From assembly GCF_000143535.2 (NCBI RefSeq), contig NC_037312.1, forward strand, positions 372,001 through 436,000: DNA of 64,000 bases. Direction: 5' to 3'. The first letter of the stretch is position 1. Each line of letters starts with the position of its first letter. Under the pieces are notes generated by a model, which saw only the letters and a program-made list of their open reading frames with translations, made no database searches and was not told the DNA's origin. The translations under genes were made by a program, and so were the position numbers. Positions 25,373-36,752 of this stretch are shown here, piece by piece. The DNA comes from Botrytis cinerea B05.10 (lineage: Eukaryota; Ascomycota; Leotiomycetes; Helotiales; Sclerotiniaceae).

Positions 25373-26860
25373 AACGACGGGCCAGACAAAGCTTCGCATC
25401 CATAGATTATTTGGATTGTGCGAATTCGAAGATTTGAAACTCGCACCCACGATCCCAGTTCTTATACCGAAGGATGGCTCACTGTAACTTACAGGAGGGG
25501 CTCCTTGATAATGCAAAGGCAGCGCCCGACAGAGGTGTAATTCGCATATACGAGACTCAAAAACTCGGCGAGAAGATCATCAAAGTCGACTGAAAGGGGT
25601 AGGGGAACGCCGGCACTTCGACGATTGATCAGGATAGTGGCCACTGTAAACAATTCGAGTCGGACCCCGCAACAACTTCTATATCTTATAGCCGAATAAA
25701 TGTATACATTATGTAAGCATATCTAGCGGTCACTTACATATCCTACTTTGAGTTATATATGTCCCCGTTATGTATTGATCGCGGGAGATGGGCCCTTCAG
25801 GGTACTTCAAAGGGAGATATAAAGAAGGGTATTGTGACGATCAATTACTGAGTAAGTGGCAAATGGGCACAGTCTAATAAGAATGGTTCCCAGGCAGACC
25901 AACGATACAGTCAACTGTAAGATTGTCAGCTACAGACGTGGATTGGATAGAGCCAAGACCAGGCACATAAAATGCCCTGCTCGAATAAATCAAGAGAAAA
26001 TCATCAAACAGTTCCAATGGAAAGATCATGAACTCGATATTATTACCATACATCACTAGCAGACTGACAAGCTTAGGAAATTCAAGCACCGCCAATCTCC
26101 AAGGCCTCAACTTCAAAGCCGACCCATTACGGGGCGAAGAATTAATCCAAAGTGACGAAAGCAAAAAAGTGAGTTTCTTTTGCTATGCCATATGACGTAT
26201 GTTTCAGTGTAACTAGGGTCTAAAATGCTGATGTGTTCTGTTCACTCGCAGATAGGAGGTATAAAGTCTAGATTGTAATCAGACAATCAGTGATCCTGCA
26301 TTCCTGAATCCAATTGGAACTTTCCAACCCTCTGAAATACTAAGTATGTTTCGGATAATCAGTTATTCAAATCTGATAGTAGACTGAAGTTGGAGCAACA
26401 AGCATGGAAGAGACCGCCTCGGAGTTCACAAAACAATTTCATACGGCCAGACACACCAAATAGGAAGCCTAGGCACAAGATCTAATTCACTTTCGAGTTT
26501 TAGTCTGCCACGAAGTTTCTAGTAGGCTCACGAGGAGCTTCACCTAAGGTATCTTAAACACCATTTTCCAGAAAGATCTACCTACCAAGCGATCATTGTG
26601 AAAAGAAATTCCAACGTCATCCCTTGTGTAAGAAAATAATTGGGATTCTAATTGGTAAGATCGAACTCACTCAGTTTGATACACACATCATTACCCGCAG
26701 TTCCAAAACTTACTGATTGATATTGATGCAGAAATGGGCTTTGTTCCAAGACAGCCGATGGCGTCGATCTAAAATGTGGCAGAGTTGCATTGGCCATATC
26801 ACTCTCACTTTTCATGCAGCATGATGCCCACGAATTAAATGGAAAAAATGATGCAACTAA

Positions 26861-28192
26861 GGTTCAAGAGACTTCAGAGTTACTCCTTACGGAAAAAGCA
26901 CAAATATCGTGTTACATGCAGGACAAGGCCGGACCAGGATTCCAACTGGCGACTATGAAACTCGGATCACCGAAAAGCTTACAAAATTCTTTGCAAAAGT
27001 CGGCTCGCCAGATTCTATGACCCAGCGTCGACTGATCCTATCATGGAAGAACTGGTCAGTCTATCATATGATTGCCGCTCTCAAAATCATGGCTTCAAAA
27101 GAGATACTACGCCGAAAGTCAGTGTTTAGCCCTCTGTGTACTACTTTTGTTAACATTCTTTAGACTGCGATTGGGAGTTGTGACGTCACAACATCCTTCT
27201 GCAAAAGAAAGGTCTATGTCAGCTGCAGCGATGATAGTGGACAGCAATGCTGATGATACCAGCCCTGTCGTTTGGGTCCATAACAATAGGTTGGGCTCAG
27301 GTGAGGAGAGCAATGGTGCAATTCAACAAAGCGTTCATTGGCAGGTGTTTGGCCCTCAAAATGATTTGAGCGGTCCTATGGAAGTCAAGCGATGGGGAAT
27401 AGTTCGTCCGGTGGAAGAGTGCCAGGTCAAACCCCAGAAGGGGACTAATCCAACACACTTTATCCACCACGATACATCACATCACTATTCAATATCTGAA
27501 ACTCCTATCATCAGAACAGATGGCAGTATCTTCAAATTACTAAGGACTTTTTAATTGGCCCGCATGCTGATGTCAGACCGAGGACATATTCCTGCGATGA
27601 TTGTTCGTTCCAAATCCACGCAGTCATCCCTCCAGTCCTGAAGTTACACAATCATTTATGGGAAAATGATGGTGATTCACTAAGTAATTCCGGTTCCGAA
27701 CATCCTCATTGGAATGATGAAGATCCGAGCAATGAGCCTCCAATTGGAATGAAAGGATACGCTTTAGCCTTCCATGCTGCCTCGTTCACAAGAAAAAGGG
27801 GACCTGCAGGCCATCTTACGAGGTTTTGTAGATCGTTTATGAATGATGACACGCTGAGCGAATGGAGGAAGAGGCAATGATATGGTATGTTCATTAGATC
27901 TTCTCGTTGCAATTTCAGTATGATTGGTAGTGTTTCTAACTCACACATAGGAAAGCTATCTTGTAGTGAATGTATTGAAAAAGACAAGGAATGCAAGTAT
28001 TCCGAGCATCACTACCAGAACCGAGAGGTGGAGATAATGACTGCCAAAAGTCTCGTTCACAAATATCTGGAAACATATTCAAGCACACCCCCTCTGAGTG
28101 TAGCACCACTATCGTTGACTGAATTAAAGTCCATTGGCCCCCTGCGTCAATTTGTCAAATTGACATTGAGCCGAGCTATGAACATTGCTTAG
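26861..28192 (+). pseudogene. Intron-containing orphan gene with an in-frame TGA
   Basis: Three segments join in frame. Segment A, 26861-27117, has no ATG at its start, so a 5' exon is missing. Intron 27118-27163 has a GTCAGT donor, a GTTAAC branch and a TTTAG acceptor. Segment B begins at 27164 and runs to about 27430. Segment C begins about 27520, reached by a weak GTCAAA donor. Segment C has a C2H2-like finger ('SCDDCSF' followed by 'LHNHLW') and ends at TGA 27878-27880. Six bases past the TGA, a good intron (27885-27950, GTATGT donor, CTAAC before ACATAG) rejoins the same frame with 'LSCSECIEKDKECKYSEHH' and 57 further residues to 28192. So either the gene ends at the TGA or a once-longer reading frame is broken there. 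Family unknown; the possible zinc ligands are the only clue. Confidence 0.4.
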
Positions 28193-28977
28193 TGATCACA
28201 GTTGCTTAAGTACTTCTAATGAGAATAAATGATTTGACTTTGACTCACATATCTCTTTAGAAGAAATTCTACAGCAAGCTTTCAAAAGCAAGATGAACTC
28301 CTTGCGGCGGCCCCAGCTATGGCGGGCAAATGTAAACGCTTTTTACTGAAAAACTCACCATCACATCGGCCTGATTCTCTAATTCCAGTTCCTAAAAGTT
28401 TTAGACAAGACCCACAACGCAATACCCACGTTGCAATGACAAGGCAGGGTACTTTGGCGGTCCCCACCACACTTGGTTCTCTTGGTTTCCATGAGTGCTT
28501 GGAGTATCTTCTGTTATTTATACAAATCTTTAGTACGGAAGGCTTACGCAGGCCGAATAGCACTGATATGCCTGTTGAGATACCCATCCTCTTATCTGGC
28601 ATCGCAGGCTTTCAGTTAACATTAAGGGGCTTGGGGTTCGCACTCTCTATAAGGTGGCTTCTATAGGATTCTTTTGGGTCACAATACGAGTGAGGCGGTT
28701 GCTGGTAGACCATTAACACCACCACTTGTGGACCGAGTGTTTCTTGTATTTTGCGTGAAACCTGATCTAGGGGAAGGAAATGCCATCTTTATCATATCAA
28801 AAGGGATAAAGCAAGCCGGAAGACTTTACAGCTCTTATAATGAAGTACTTTCATAGTCATGCGAGTATGTTAATGTGAATTTCTGACTTCGCTTCTTCCA
28901 AAATAAAATTTCTTCCTCGTGTCAAAAGACAGCGCGCATGCTCCAGCATGGCCTCCCATTAAACGCAAGATTTGAGA
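28193..28977. other. Short spacer, no supported gene
   Basis: Frames of about 100 codons overlap on both strands at 28280-28670, but neither shows splice continuity or a motif. I see no repeat or RNA gene here. Confidence 0.4.
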
Positions 28978-30513
28978 TCACAATGATGGGATTGATTTCA
29001 TTTTGAAGAAGGTGCGTGCATGATAAAAAGCGGCCGCATTCGAAAATACACGTTGAGAATACTCAGCCAACTCATCTGGAGTTGTATCAGTGAACTCACT
29101 GGAGGCATTGCGGGGACATTTTGTAAAGAAGCGATTGATGTGGTGTTCAAAAGGATCGTTAGCAATAGATCCAAATACATCCAACGACTTCTGGTCAGTT
29201 ATCAAAATGTAATTAAAACAACGGTCCTCAAGCTCCGAAATCATTTTGATAGTGTTTTCTCAATGCAAAATTATTACTTAAATGTACAACAATCAACAAA
29301 TTGAATTATTTTTAAAAAACCGCTATGATTGTGTCTCTTACTAAACAAGGCACTCTCTTCTCCCAGCTCCCTAGCTCTACCAGCGTCGAACATCTCTGTC
29401 GATGGGAGGCGCCCCACATCTTTTGAAACTCGTGCTAAATGACTGTGCGAGTACGTCGCCATGTTCCAGTTATTTGACAAATGTTTCAATGTATTCCTGA
29501 AGTCCAGTCTCGCCTGATCATCATCGTATTGAGCGGCGTCGTTATACCCCAATATATCATTCTCCTCAGCGACCAACGTATGACTGTCCAAAGTTTCATC
29601 GTTCGAGTCTTCATGGTCAGAAACATACACCGGAATCCCAATTCTCTGGATGAATGCAACGATTGAAGTAATCAGCCGCAGCAAACCCAAAGGCCCGCTT
29701 GATTATTTAACTAAGGTCCTGTTAGTATCGCCATGGGGATGGTGAAGTCATTTCTGGCTTGTTCCTCCTCTGCATTGGGATAAAAATTGTTATCCATCAC
29801 GAATCCGAAGTCGACGGCCGTCCAAAGCTTGCTGTACACATAATGAAGTTGGCCTTTGATGACAGATTGCGCAAAGAACAATTCTAAGCCCTGTCGGACC
29901 GGCAGATTGCCTTGAATTCTTCTGTGCCTATAGCGTCTGAAGTCGTGGCAGATGCTACATTACGCAATCTTTCCAGGATTTCTCGTTTAAGATTCGACGC
30001 CTATTTGTTCACCGCATGTCGGTAAAAAGCACGGTCTTGGCTCGTACCAGAGCAGCGAGTGAGGTAAGAAGCCTGGATGTGCGTAAACTGGTCGAGTGTG
30101 ATGGCTCTCTGGAGTAAATAGACTGATTTTATGTGGCTTATCGTCAAAGCAGACAGGTCCGAAGAGAATTCTTCCTGTACTTTCAGTCTTTTCTGCTGGC
30201 TGGCAACTTTGGGTTGTTGATTGGTAGTAAAAGATTCTGACACTGGAATATACTCTATATTTTCCTGACAATGAATACATTAGTGGGTACTATGGTATAA
30301 TACTGAGTAGTCAGTTGCTTAATATGGACTTTTCGTCTGTTGGCCGCAGCTGGAATCCTTCCACGATGCTGGATGGTCGACTCGATCTCTCAAACTATTG
30401 ATGTAATCTTCTGTAGTGCGGAAGTCGAGATTATGGGTGATCAATGGTGGTGACACAGAGACCATCTTTGGTGATCTGAATTGATATGATGGATTTTGAG
30501 GTTTGAAGATCAA
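28978..30513 (-). pseudogene. Fragmented orphan gene on the minus strand
   Basis: Read from 30513 downwards, protein-like segments follow in several frames: a start region (30513-30319, 'DYINSLRDRVDHPASWK'); a segment from 30264, after a good CACTAAT..GTCAG acceptor, to TAG at 30001; the same frame continuing past that TAG with 'LKREILERLRNVASATTSD'; then another frame with 'LHYVYSKLWTAVDFGFVMDN' (about 29900-29705); then 'AFGFAAADYFNRCIHPENW' after an ACTAAC..CTTAG acceptor; then an acidic segment (29630-29290); then 29244-28978. Some jumps fit introns, but the TAG at 30001 and a missing canonical donor near 30325 suggest decay. I do not recognise the family. Confidence 0.35.
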
Positions 30514-30529
30514 AAGTGGTGTGCAGGAA

Positions 30530-30900
30530 GAAGATAATTCTAAAAGGGAAACTGAATTGGAGAAATAGTAAGAAGTTTAGAAAAGAATTAAGTAAATTTT
30601 AATAAAGAGTTCTTCAGCGATGAGAATACCATGAATCTTATAGGCCAAGTGTCGTATTTAACTTTTCGATTTTTTGACTTTATAATCCTTTTCGCTTTTA
30701 CTATAGAAAAGAAAAGCTTTTTAATAAAGCTTTTTGATAAATCTTTTACAATATAATTCTATATACTCCTTTTTTTTTTGGATCTAAAAGATTTAAAAGA
30801 TTTGAAAAATTTAAATTATTCTAATTATTTCAATCATTTATTATTAATCAAGATTGATAATTGAAAAGTTGAAAAGTTGAATAAAACATTTGAACTATAT
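30530..30900. repeat. AT-rich block
   Basis: This ~370-bp stretch is markedly richer in A and T than its surroundings, with repeated words such as AAGCTTTTT, GATTTAAAAGATTTGAAAAATTTAAA and GTTGAAAAGTTGAA. There is no coding frame. Such blocks in ascomycetes are often remnants of elements eroded by repeat-induced C-to-T mutation; no parent element can be recognised. Confidence 0.5.
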
Positions 30901-31598
30901 GACCGACCGTACAAGGTTCGGTTAACATTCCCACCCTCCTATGCATCAGACTTTAATTCTACCTGTACCGGGGTATCCAAGTAACCAGTCAATTAGAATC
31001 GAAATGGGAGGGCAAAATATTGAGTTTTTATCTCTTGATGAAGATTTTGAATTAACTTGGAAGCATATCATGAGTCTTGCCCGAGGAAAGGTCGATACCC
31101 CTGGATTCTAGCGTTGACCTCTTCTCACTTCAACAGAAAACATATTTCGAGTATGATTTCCAAGCTTCATCTTTTGAGTCATGATATCTGGGCACGAATC
31201 TAAACAGTCTCGAGAGCAGCCTCCAGATTACCAGCCTATGAGGTCCAAGTTCTTTGATAGAATCAGTGGGTGGTCCAAAGAACCTGTATGTACTATACTA
31301 TAAAACACCTCGGCACTCCCTGTAGCTTGAAAACGACATGTAATTTCTCAATCATGGAATGGAAAATGAATAGCTGATATCCTACGAGCCAGCAAACATG
31401 AACGACCACCTAGAACTCCGACTTGAGTCCCGCTTCTTCGAACAGCGAAACGCCAAGTAAACTTCGCTTTCAGCTTTGGGAGACACATACTCAGCTTTGA
31501 TATCTGATCTCAATCCAAAGTCTCTATATTTATCCATATAATTCAGCGCATCTTTGGCTCTGACCCGATAGGTTCAACAATTTGTTTCTTTTAATCTT
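30901..31598. other. Spacer upstream of the small orphan gene at 31599
   Basis: A short frame starting with ATG at about 31398 ('MNDHLELRLESRFFEQRN') is followed by a GTAAAC donor-like site. It could be a 5' exon of the next gene, but I found no acceptor that preserves frame, so it is not joined. Confidence 0.35.
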
Positions 31599-32296
31599 AT
31601 GCCAAGTCTCCAGCATCTCTTCCTCTTCTCTTCGCCGTCATCTAAAATCACCCCCTTCTTTGACACTTTACAAGATTGGAAGAACTCAACGAACAAACTT
31701 ACAGAGTACGCCCGCGAATACCAGGGAACATGCCCATACCCAGGCAAAGTATGCGCAATCTCCATATTCAATCTTAAAAAAATTGAAGATCTAATAGATA
31801 CATAGAAGAGAGTCCAGATAACAGATTCCGGTCAGCGGAGAGTCAAAGAAACAATAACCACCGTATTAAAGGCAGTCGTGCTTGGTGATGAGTCCATTGT
31901 CGGTGCAGCAACAACAGATGATGATTTGAAGGAACTGGGAGCTGTAGCAGGTGCAGTAATTCATGCGATCAAAAGTAAGATTCAATAATCTCTTGTTGCA
32001 AACTTATGAGCTATTACTAATTTCGATACTTAGAAGCCGAAGTTCCTGCAGACTGGGGATGGGAAGGTCGTTATTATGAGATAGGTAAGATTCCATTGAT
32101 CTTAAGAGAGATCGAATCATTTGCACAACATACTAACTTGATGTCAGTAAAAATATACGACGAGAATTGGGAAGACCTGCTGCGACTGTTGTGCGAGTTC
32201 ACACCAGACATCGATGTGCAAGCCGTAGCCAATATCACGGATGTCGATAACTCTGATGTTTGGGGGATGCCACACAACTTCTCACATCGTCCATGA
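31599..32296 (+). CDS. Small orphan protein, 193 aa, two introns
   Basis: Exons 31599-31748, 31806-31974 and 32034-32296 sum to 582 nt. Both introns are canonical (GTATGC..ATAG; GTAAGA..'attactaattt'..TTAG). The protein is soluble and mixed helical, with 'FFDTLQDWKNSTNKLTEY', 'VLKAVVLGDESIVGAATTDD', 'DWGWEGRYYEIGKIPLILRE' and 'NWEDLLRLLCEFTPDI'. A further GGTAAG..TCAG pair at 32085-32147 could be read as a 63-nt intron, but that stretch reads as good protein, so I keep it as exon. The 5' end is uncertain and a further first exon may exist. I do not recognise the family. It sits among decayed genes yet has an intact frame. Confidence 0.55.
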
Positions 32297-32299
32297 CTC

Positions 32300-33166
32300 A
32301 TGCTGGACATCACCGCCTGCAAGCCCCCCCCCCAGTGGGGGGAGCATGGTGAAGCATTCCCTGTCAAAGAACAATACATCTTAGAGAGAAATCTTGTACA
32401 TGGTCATTATATCAACGTAAAAGTTGGCTTGCAAGACTGGGGTGTTGAAGAAAGAAAACCAGAATGCCGTCAAAAAAATTCGAACGACCGTATGCATTTT
32501 GGGGAAGAGCAACACCAGTGATACCAAAGTGGGCGATCAGTTACATGAGAAAGATGGGTTGACAGGAAGGAAGTGGCTTGGGTGTTAATCTCGAAGGGGT
32601 TCTCGAATATCTGAAAGCTGTCAAAAACGTCTCATTCAGTGGTTTGGGATACGATGGACTCTTGGAAGCCACCGAGACAAGTGGAATGGTTGTTTGCTAC
32701 AATCATCGAGAGGAATCGCACTGGGAGGAGTACAACTTTGACAAGTCGAAGTCAAACCACGAGGAGTACCACTATTACAAGCATGAAATGGTATTCGTCT
32801 CTCCAAGAAATGACCAAGAAACTTCGGAGATGGCAGCGACAACTTTGCCAGGAGTTCCGCGGGAACCGTGGAACGAGTTCCACACCAGGAAAGAGCAAGA
32901 GAGAGTATGTAAGAAAGCCAGGAAGCCTTTAGGGAGTTCATAAAGCGGGGTGTATTGGAGTTGAGTAAGAATGTATATTCAAAGCGTGCACGATACATGA
33001 AGCGCATTATGAACAAGGCGGCTTGGCCTGCCAAGTTTTTTTTTAACAGATTGCTTGAAATTGTGTTTGTAGAGATGAAAATGACGAATTTTGGACATCT
33101 AAATTTGACCCGTGATGAATATGCACATATTGTGAAGATTTTTGTATGTCAAAGTTCACTAGTGAT
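32300..33166 (+). pseudogene. Multi-frame coding remnants downstream of the orphan gene
   Basis: Protein-like segments occur in changing frames: 32360-32450 ('HYINVKVGLQDWGVEE'), 32466-32583 in another frame ('KSNTSDTKVGDQLHEKDG'), 32578-32940 ('GVNLEGVLEYLKAVKN', 'EEYHYYKHEMVFVSPRND'), and 32914-33166 in a third frame ('FREFIKRGVLELSKNVYSK', 'NLTRDEYAHIVKIF'). No clean introns explain all the jumps, so frameshifts are likely. They could be the 3' part of the 31599 gene before it was broken, or sequence errors around the homopolymer. Family unknown. Confidence 0.35.
32324..32342. repeat. C10-AGT-G6 homopolymer hairpin
   Basis: Ten C residues, AGT and six G residues lie in a row, able to form a C6/G6 stem with a short loop or other GC-rich secondary structure. 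It is in the non-coding or decayed stretch just after the orphan gene's stop. It is also a place where sequencing or assembly indels are likely. Confidence 0.6.
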
Positions 33167-33311
33167 ATAGGTATTGCTTGAATATAATAAATAAACCGTT
33201 CGTGATTCACAATATACAGAGATATAATAAGCTATCACAGACTGAAAAAAAAGAAAAGTTGTGTTGTGGAAAATGGAACTCGAAATGTTGATATATTTTA
33301 TCGGATATGGG

Positions 33312-33345
33312 CACGACGACGACAACAACGACGACGACCACAACC
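33312..33345. repeat. GAC/AAC trinucleotide microsatellite
   Basis: An imperfect triplet array, (GAC)3 (AAC)2 (GAC)3 and CAC/AAC units, lies about 50 bp beyond the aldehyde dehydrogenase stop codon on that gene's 3' side. It is probably in or near the 3' untranslated region. Confidence 0.7.
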
Positions 33346-33394
33346 ATGTCCGCCACCTTATAACATCTGAACAGTATATCTGATTGCACAGAGC

Positions 33395-35368
33395 CTATAG
33401 TTTTGTGCCCAAGTTGATATGAACGGCCTTGACTTGTGAGTAAGCTAACAGAAGTGGGAAAATCAGTAAAAATTCGAAAACAAATCCGGAAAATGTCAGA
33501 CATCCAAATTAATGGATAACAGAGGGTGAACGTACCGTGCATGCCTTCTTCTCCTAATTCTCTTCCAATTCCGCTCTTTCTTTGACGTTAGCAAGCCATA
33601 TACGTGTTTTGGCAATGGTGGAAAGATTGTCATACCTGCTTTACACCCCCGAAAGGTATTCTGTAGTCAGAATCCTGACTGCTGTTGATCCAAACCATAC
33701 CCGCCTCGATTCTTCTGGCAAGCTTATGAGCTCTCTCTAAATTAGTTGTAAAGATTGCCGAGCCAAGACCATATGTCGTATCATTAGCCATTTCCACTGC
33801 TTCTTCATCCGTCTTGAAGCTAGCAATGGCACAGAATGGTCCGAAAACTTCCTCTCTATAAATCCTCATGCTTGGCTTGACATCTGTAAAGACAGTGGGG
33901 GTAATGAAAAATCCTTTGCCCGAAGGATGAGCGGTTGTGAAAGCTTCACCTCCGGAGAGTAACGTGGCGCCTTCATCTTTACCTATTTTAACGTATCCTA
34001 GTACACGGTCGTATTGAGCTTTAGTAACTTGTGGACCTTGGAACGTGTCTTCGGCGAATGGATCACCGACAACGGAAACTTCTTTGACTTGCTTCTTGAA
34101 AGCGTCAATGAACTTGTCGTAGATGGAATCCTGTACGAGGATTCTAGATGTGGCGGTGCAAATTTGACCTTGGTTCGACATGATACCTAGGGAGGATTAG
34201 CAAATGGGAGATTTGAAGGATTGTGCTACTGGAGAAAAAGATATGACACGACATGTGTGGCTTTCGGAATAAAAACGTACCAAAATGCGCCCATTTGACA
34301 GCCTGGTCAAGATCTGCATCATCGAAAATCATCAATGGAGATTTTCCTCCCGTCTCCAAAGTGATATTTTTCATGGTGCCAGCAGCCATCTTCATAATTT
34401 CTTTTCCTGTGCTAGTGCTACCGGTAAAAGCCACTTTATCAATATCTTGATGTGTTGCAATCGCAGCTCCCGCTTCTCTGCCATACCCGTTCAAAATATT
34501 TACTACACCTGGTGGGAAGCCTGCTTCCTTAATCAAATTTGCGAGAACAAGAATACTCAATGGAGTTTGTTCCGCAGCCTTGAGCACAACAGCATTACCA
34601 CATGCCAAAGCGGGACCCAATTTCCATGCAGCCATACCTAATGGATAGTTCCATGGAATAATCTGGCCGCACACTCCTATTGGTTCCTTGATTGTGTATG
34701 CAAGTTTCGCAATACCAGTATCTATCACTTGTCCATGTATCTTATCGGCATATCCACCATAGTATTTGAAAACAGCTTCCACCTCGTTAACATCAGCAAC
34801 GGCGTCATTATAGATCTTTCCATTGTCCCAAGTTTCGATAGTTGCAAGTATATCTGTATGTTCGGCGATGATAGTTGACAGTTTAATCATGAGGGAACCG
34901 CGATCAGTGGGGGACATATCGCGCCATTCAGGGTTACGCATTGCTGCTCGAGCTGCTTTGACAGCGGTATCGACATCTTCTGCTGATGCAGCATATACGG
35001 ATGCAATTTCTGACTCATCTCTAATCATGAAGTTAGCAGAGTCGTAATGTGCCGAGTTGGAATTTGACATACGAAGGATTAATAGATGTAATCTTTTGAC
35101 CTGTGCTACTCTTCACCCATTCATTGTTAATGAATAGACCGGTTGGCTGAGTGTACTTCTTGCCATTGGGGGCAGTAAGCTCAACAGTAAGATCAGACAT
35201 CTTGGCAAACGTACTGCTGAAAAATCTGTGATATGGTCGTAATGGAAGAACAGAAGGCTTGGAAGAGAATTCAGTCTTCACTCGAGGAGCTGCACTAGAT
35301 GAACGCGAGAATCTTCGAAATGCTGTATTACGCAGATATGATTGCAAAGGAGGAATAACTTTGAACAT
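33395..35368 (-). CDS. Aldehyde dehydrogenase (NAD(P)+), mitochondrial type, 558 aa
   Basis: Five exons on the minus strand (35368-35073, 35020-34281, 34186-33636, 33575-33536, 33444-33395) sum to 1677 nt with all junctions in frame. The enzyme oxidises aldehydes to acids. Visible marks: 'IPWNYPLGMAAWKLGPALA', the NAD-binding 'FTGSTSTGKEI', catalytic Glu at about 321 in 'ITLETGGKSP', catalytic Cys at about 355 in 'NQGQICTATSR', and 'EEVFGPF'. The Glu-Cys spacing of 34 matches the family. The C-terminal 'SGIGRELGEEG' and 'VKAVHINLGTKL' lie on two tiny exons. The first ~60 residues are Arg/Ser-rich without acids, like a mitochondrial presequence; an internal ATG (residue about 62, 'MSDLTVELTAPNGKKY') could give a cytosolic form. 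Close to fungal AldA/ALD4-type enzymes used in ethanol/acetaldehyde use. Confidence 0.95.
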
Positions 35369-36752
35369 CTGAAGGAGGAAGATCAATGACTAGAAGATAT
35401 ACAAAGCTCTTTTATTCAAGTTACTATACGTGGTGCAAGTGCGGGGCTTTACTTCCAATTATTGTTGGTTTGCAGGTTTGTCAAGGTTACAGCTTTGTGT
35501 ATGGGTGCTTGGTGGGATGAAATGATAAGGGCAGTGATAATCAAATTCTAGTGGAGTTCTTCGGCTGGCCCTTCCAATAATGTATAAGCTTCACGAAGCT
35601 GTAGCTCCCCCGCACCATTACCGACGATAGTCTCCCTCATCTCAATAGTAATGGCAATTCTTATCTATTCTAGACATCTCTGCTCAATTTCAATCATTTA
35701 TCAGATAACTACCGAAATGCTGTTAATTGTGATCGGTCAGAGATTCGTTACTGGAATTCCCAGTGTTCCGGTAAAGAGCTGTTTGGAAGTGAGACCTATA
35801 CACCTCGGTTTCTCCTATTCATATGCAAACATACGACTCTCGCCAACTTTACACACCCACACAGCACGGAAAGGGTCCAAGATAGAGATCAAAGTTGTTA
35901 TTAATTTTGGCAGTAATGATTTAAACTACCTATATGTACTAAAATTATACGCAGAACGTAGTAGTTCCAGGGTCAAATAAAGGCTCCCCTAACTCCCCTG
36001 GTGTGCTAAATTTGAGGTTATACACAATATCGTTGTACAATCTGATGTTTTTTGTATATGATAAATCAACCTCCCAACCCCTGGAAAAGCAATATGATTT
36101 GCAAATACAACCCTCTTCCTCCCATAGTCCCTTTCTTACATTTCTCGGACCCCAATTTTGCCTCGACCCTCGCTTCCGTGTGATATTAAGTGTATTGATA
36201 TGCTTCGTAATCCTCCCACCAGACATTTCCCTCCTTGTCTCTGGGGATACCCACACCCTACTGCCCAAACAAATAAAATAACACTTCCGAAATTAACACC
36301 GCTCCTACCAATTCCCAGCTGAAAATGGTATCAAAATAAACGATGCTTTGACCAATTCCCACTAGTTGTCCACACCCCCACCAGAAAAGAAATGTCTCGC
36401 ATCTACAAAAGAAACAAACGAAGGTAAGGAACATAATTAGCCGCCAGAGGGTATAATTAACATAAAGAGATGCAAATATCAAAATAAGAAGGTTCGGTCG
36501 CCCGAGGGTATGCAGTTCTTTTTGCAGAAATCTTGCGATTGGTATGTATAGTAGAGTGTCGTTTGAAATGGCGTAAATATACATGTCGGAGGTGACAATC
36601 AGGTAAGTATTGTAGATAGAAGAGGTAGATTTGTATATTTGGAAATATTGATTAGATTTGGAAAACGTATTCGTAGAATTTGGAGACTTTAGGAGAGATT
36701 TGAAGTGCTGTTGTTTCCATCAAGTATATTATAGTAAAATTAAGTAGAAAAG
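35369..36752. other. Intergenic region between tandem minus-strand genes
   Basis: This 1.4-kb region should hold the bZIP gene's 3' end and the aldehyde dehydrogenase promoter. Short frames on both strands (for example 36003-36281, 36258-36584) have no motif. No RNA gene or repeat was identified. Confidence 0.5.

Noticed and set aside
32085..32147. Splice-like GGTAAG..GTCAG pair as an intron of the 31599 gene
   Set aside because: It is a multiple of three, stop-free and reads as good protein, so exon is more likely; kept only as a finding.
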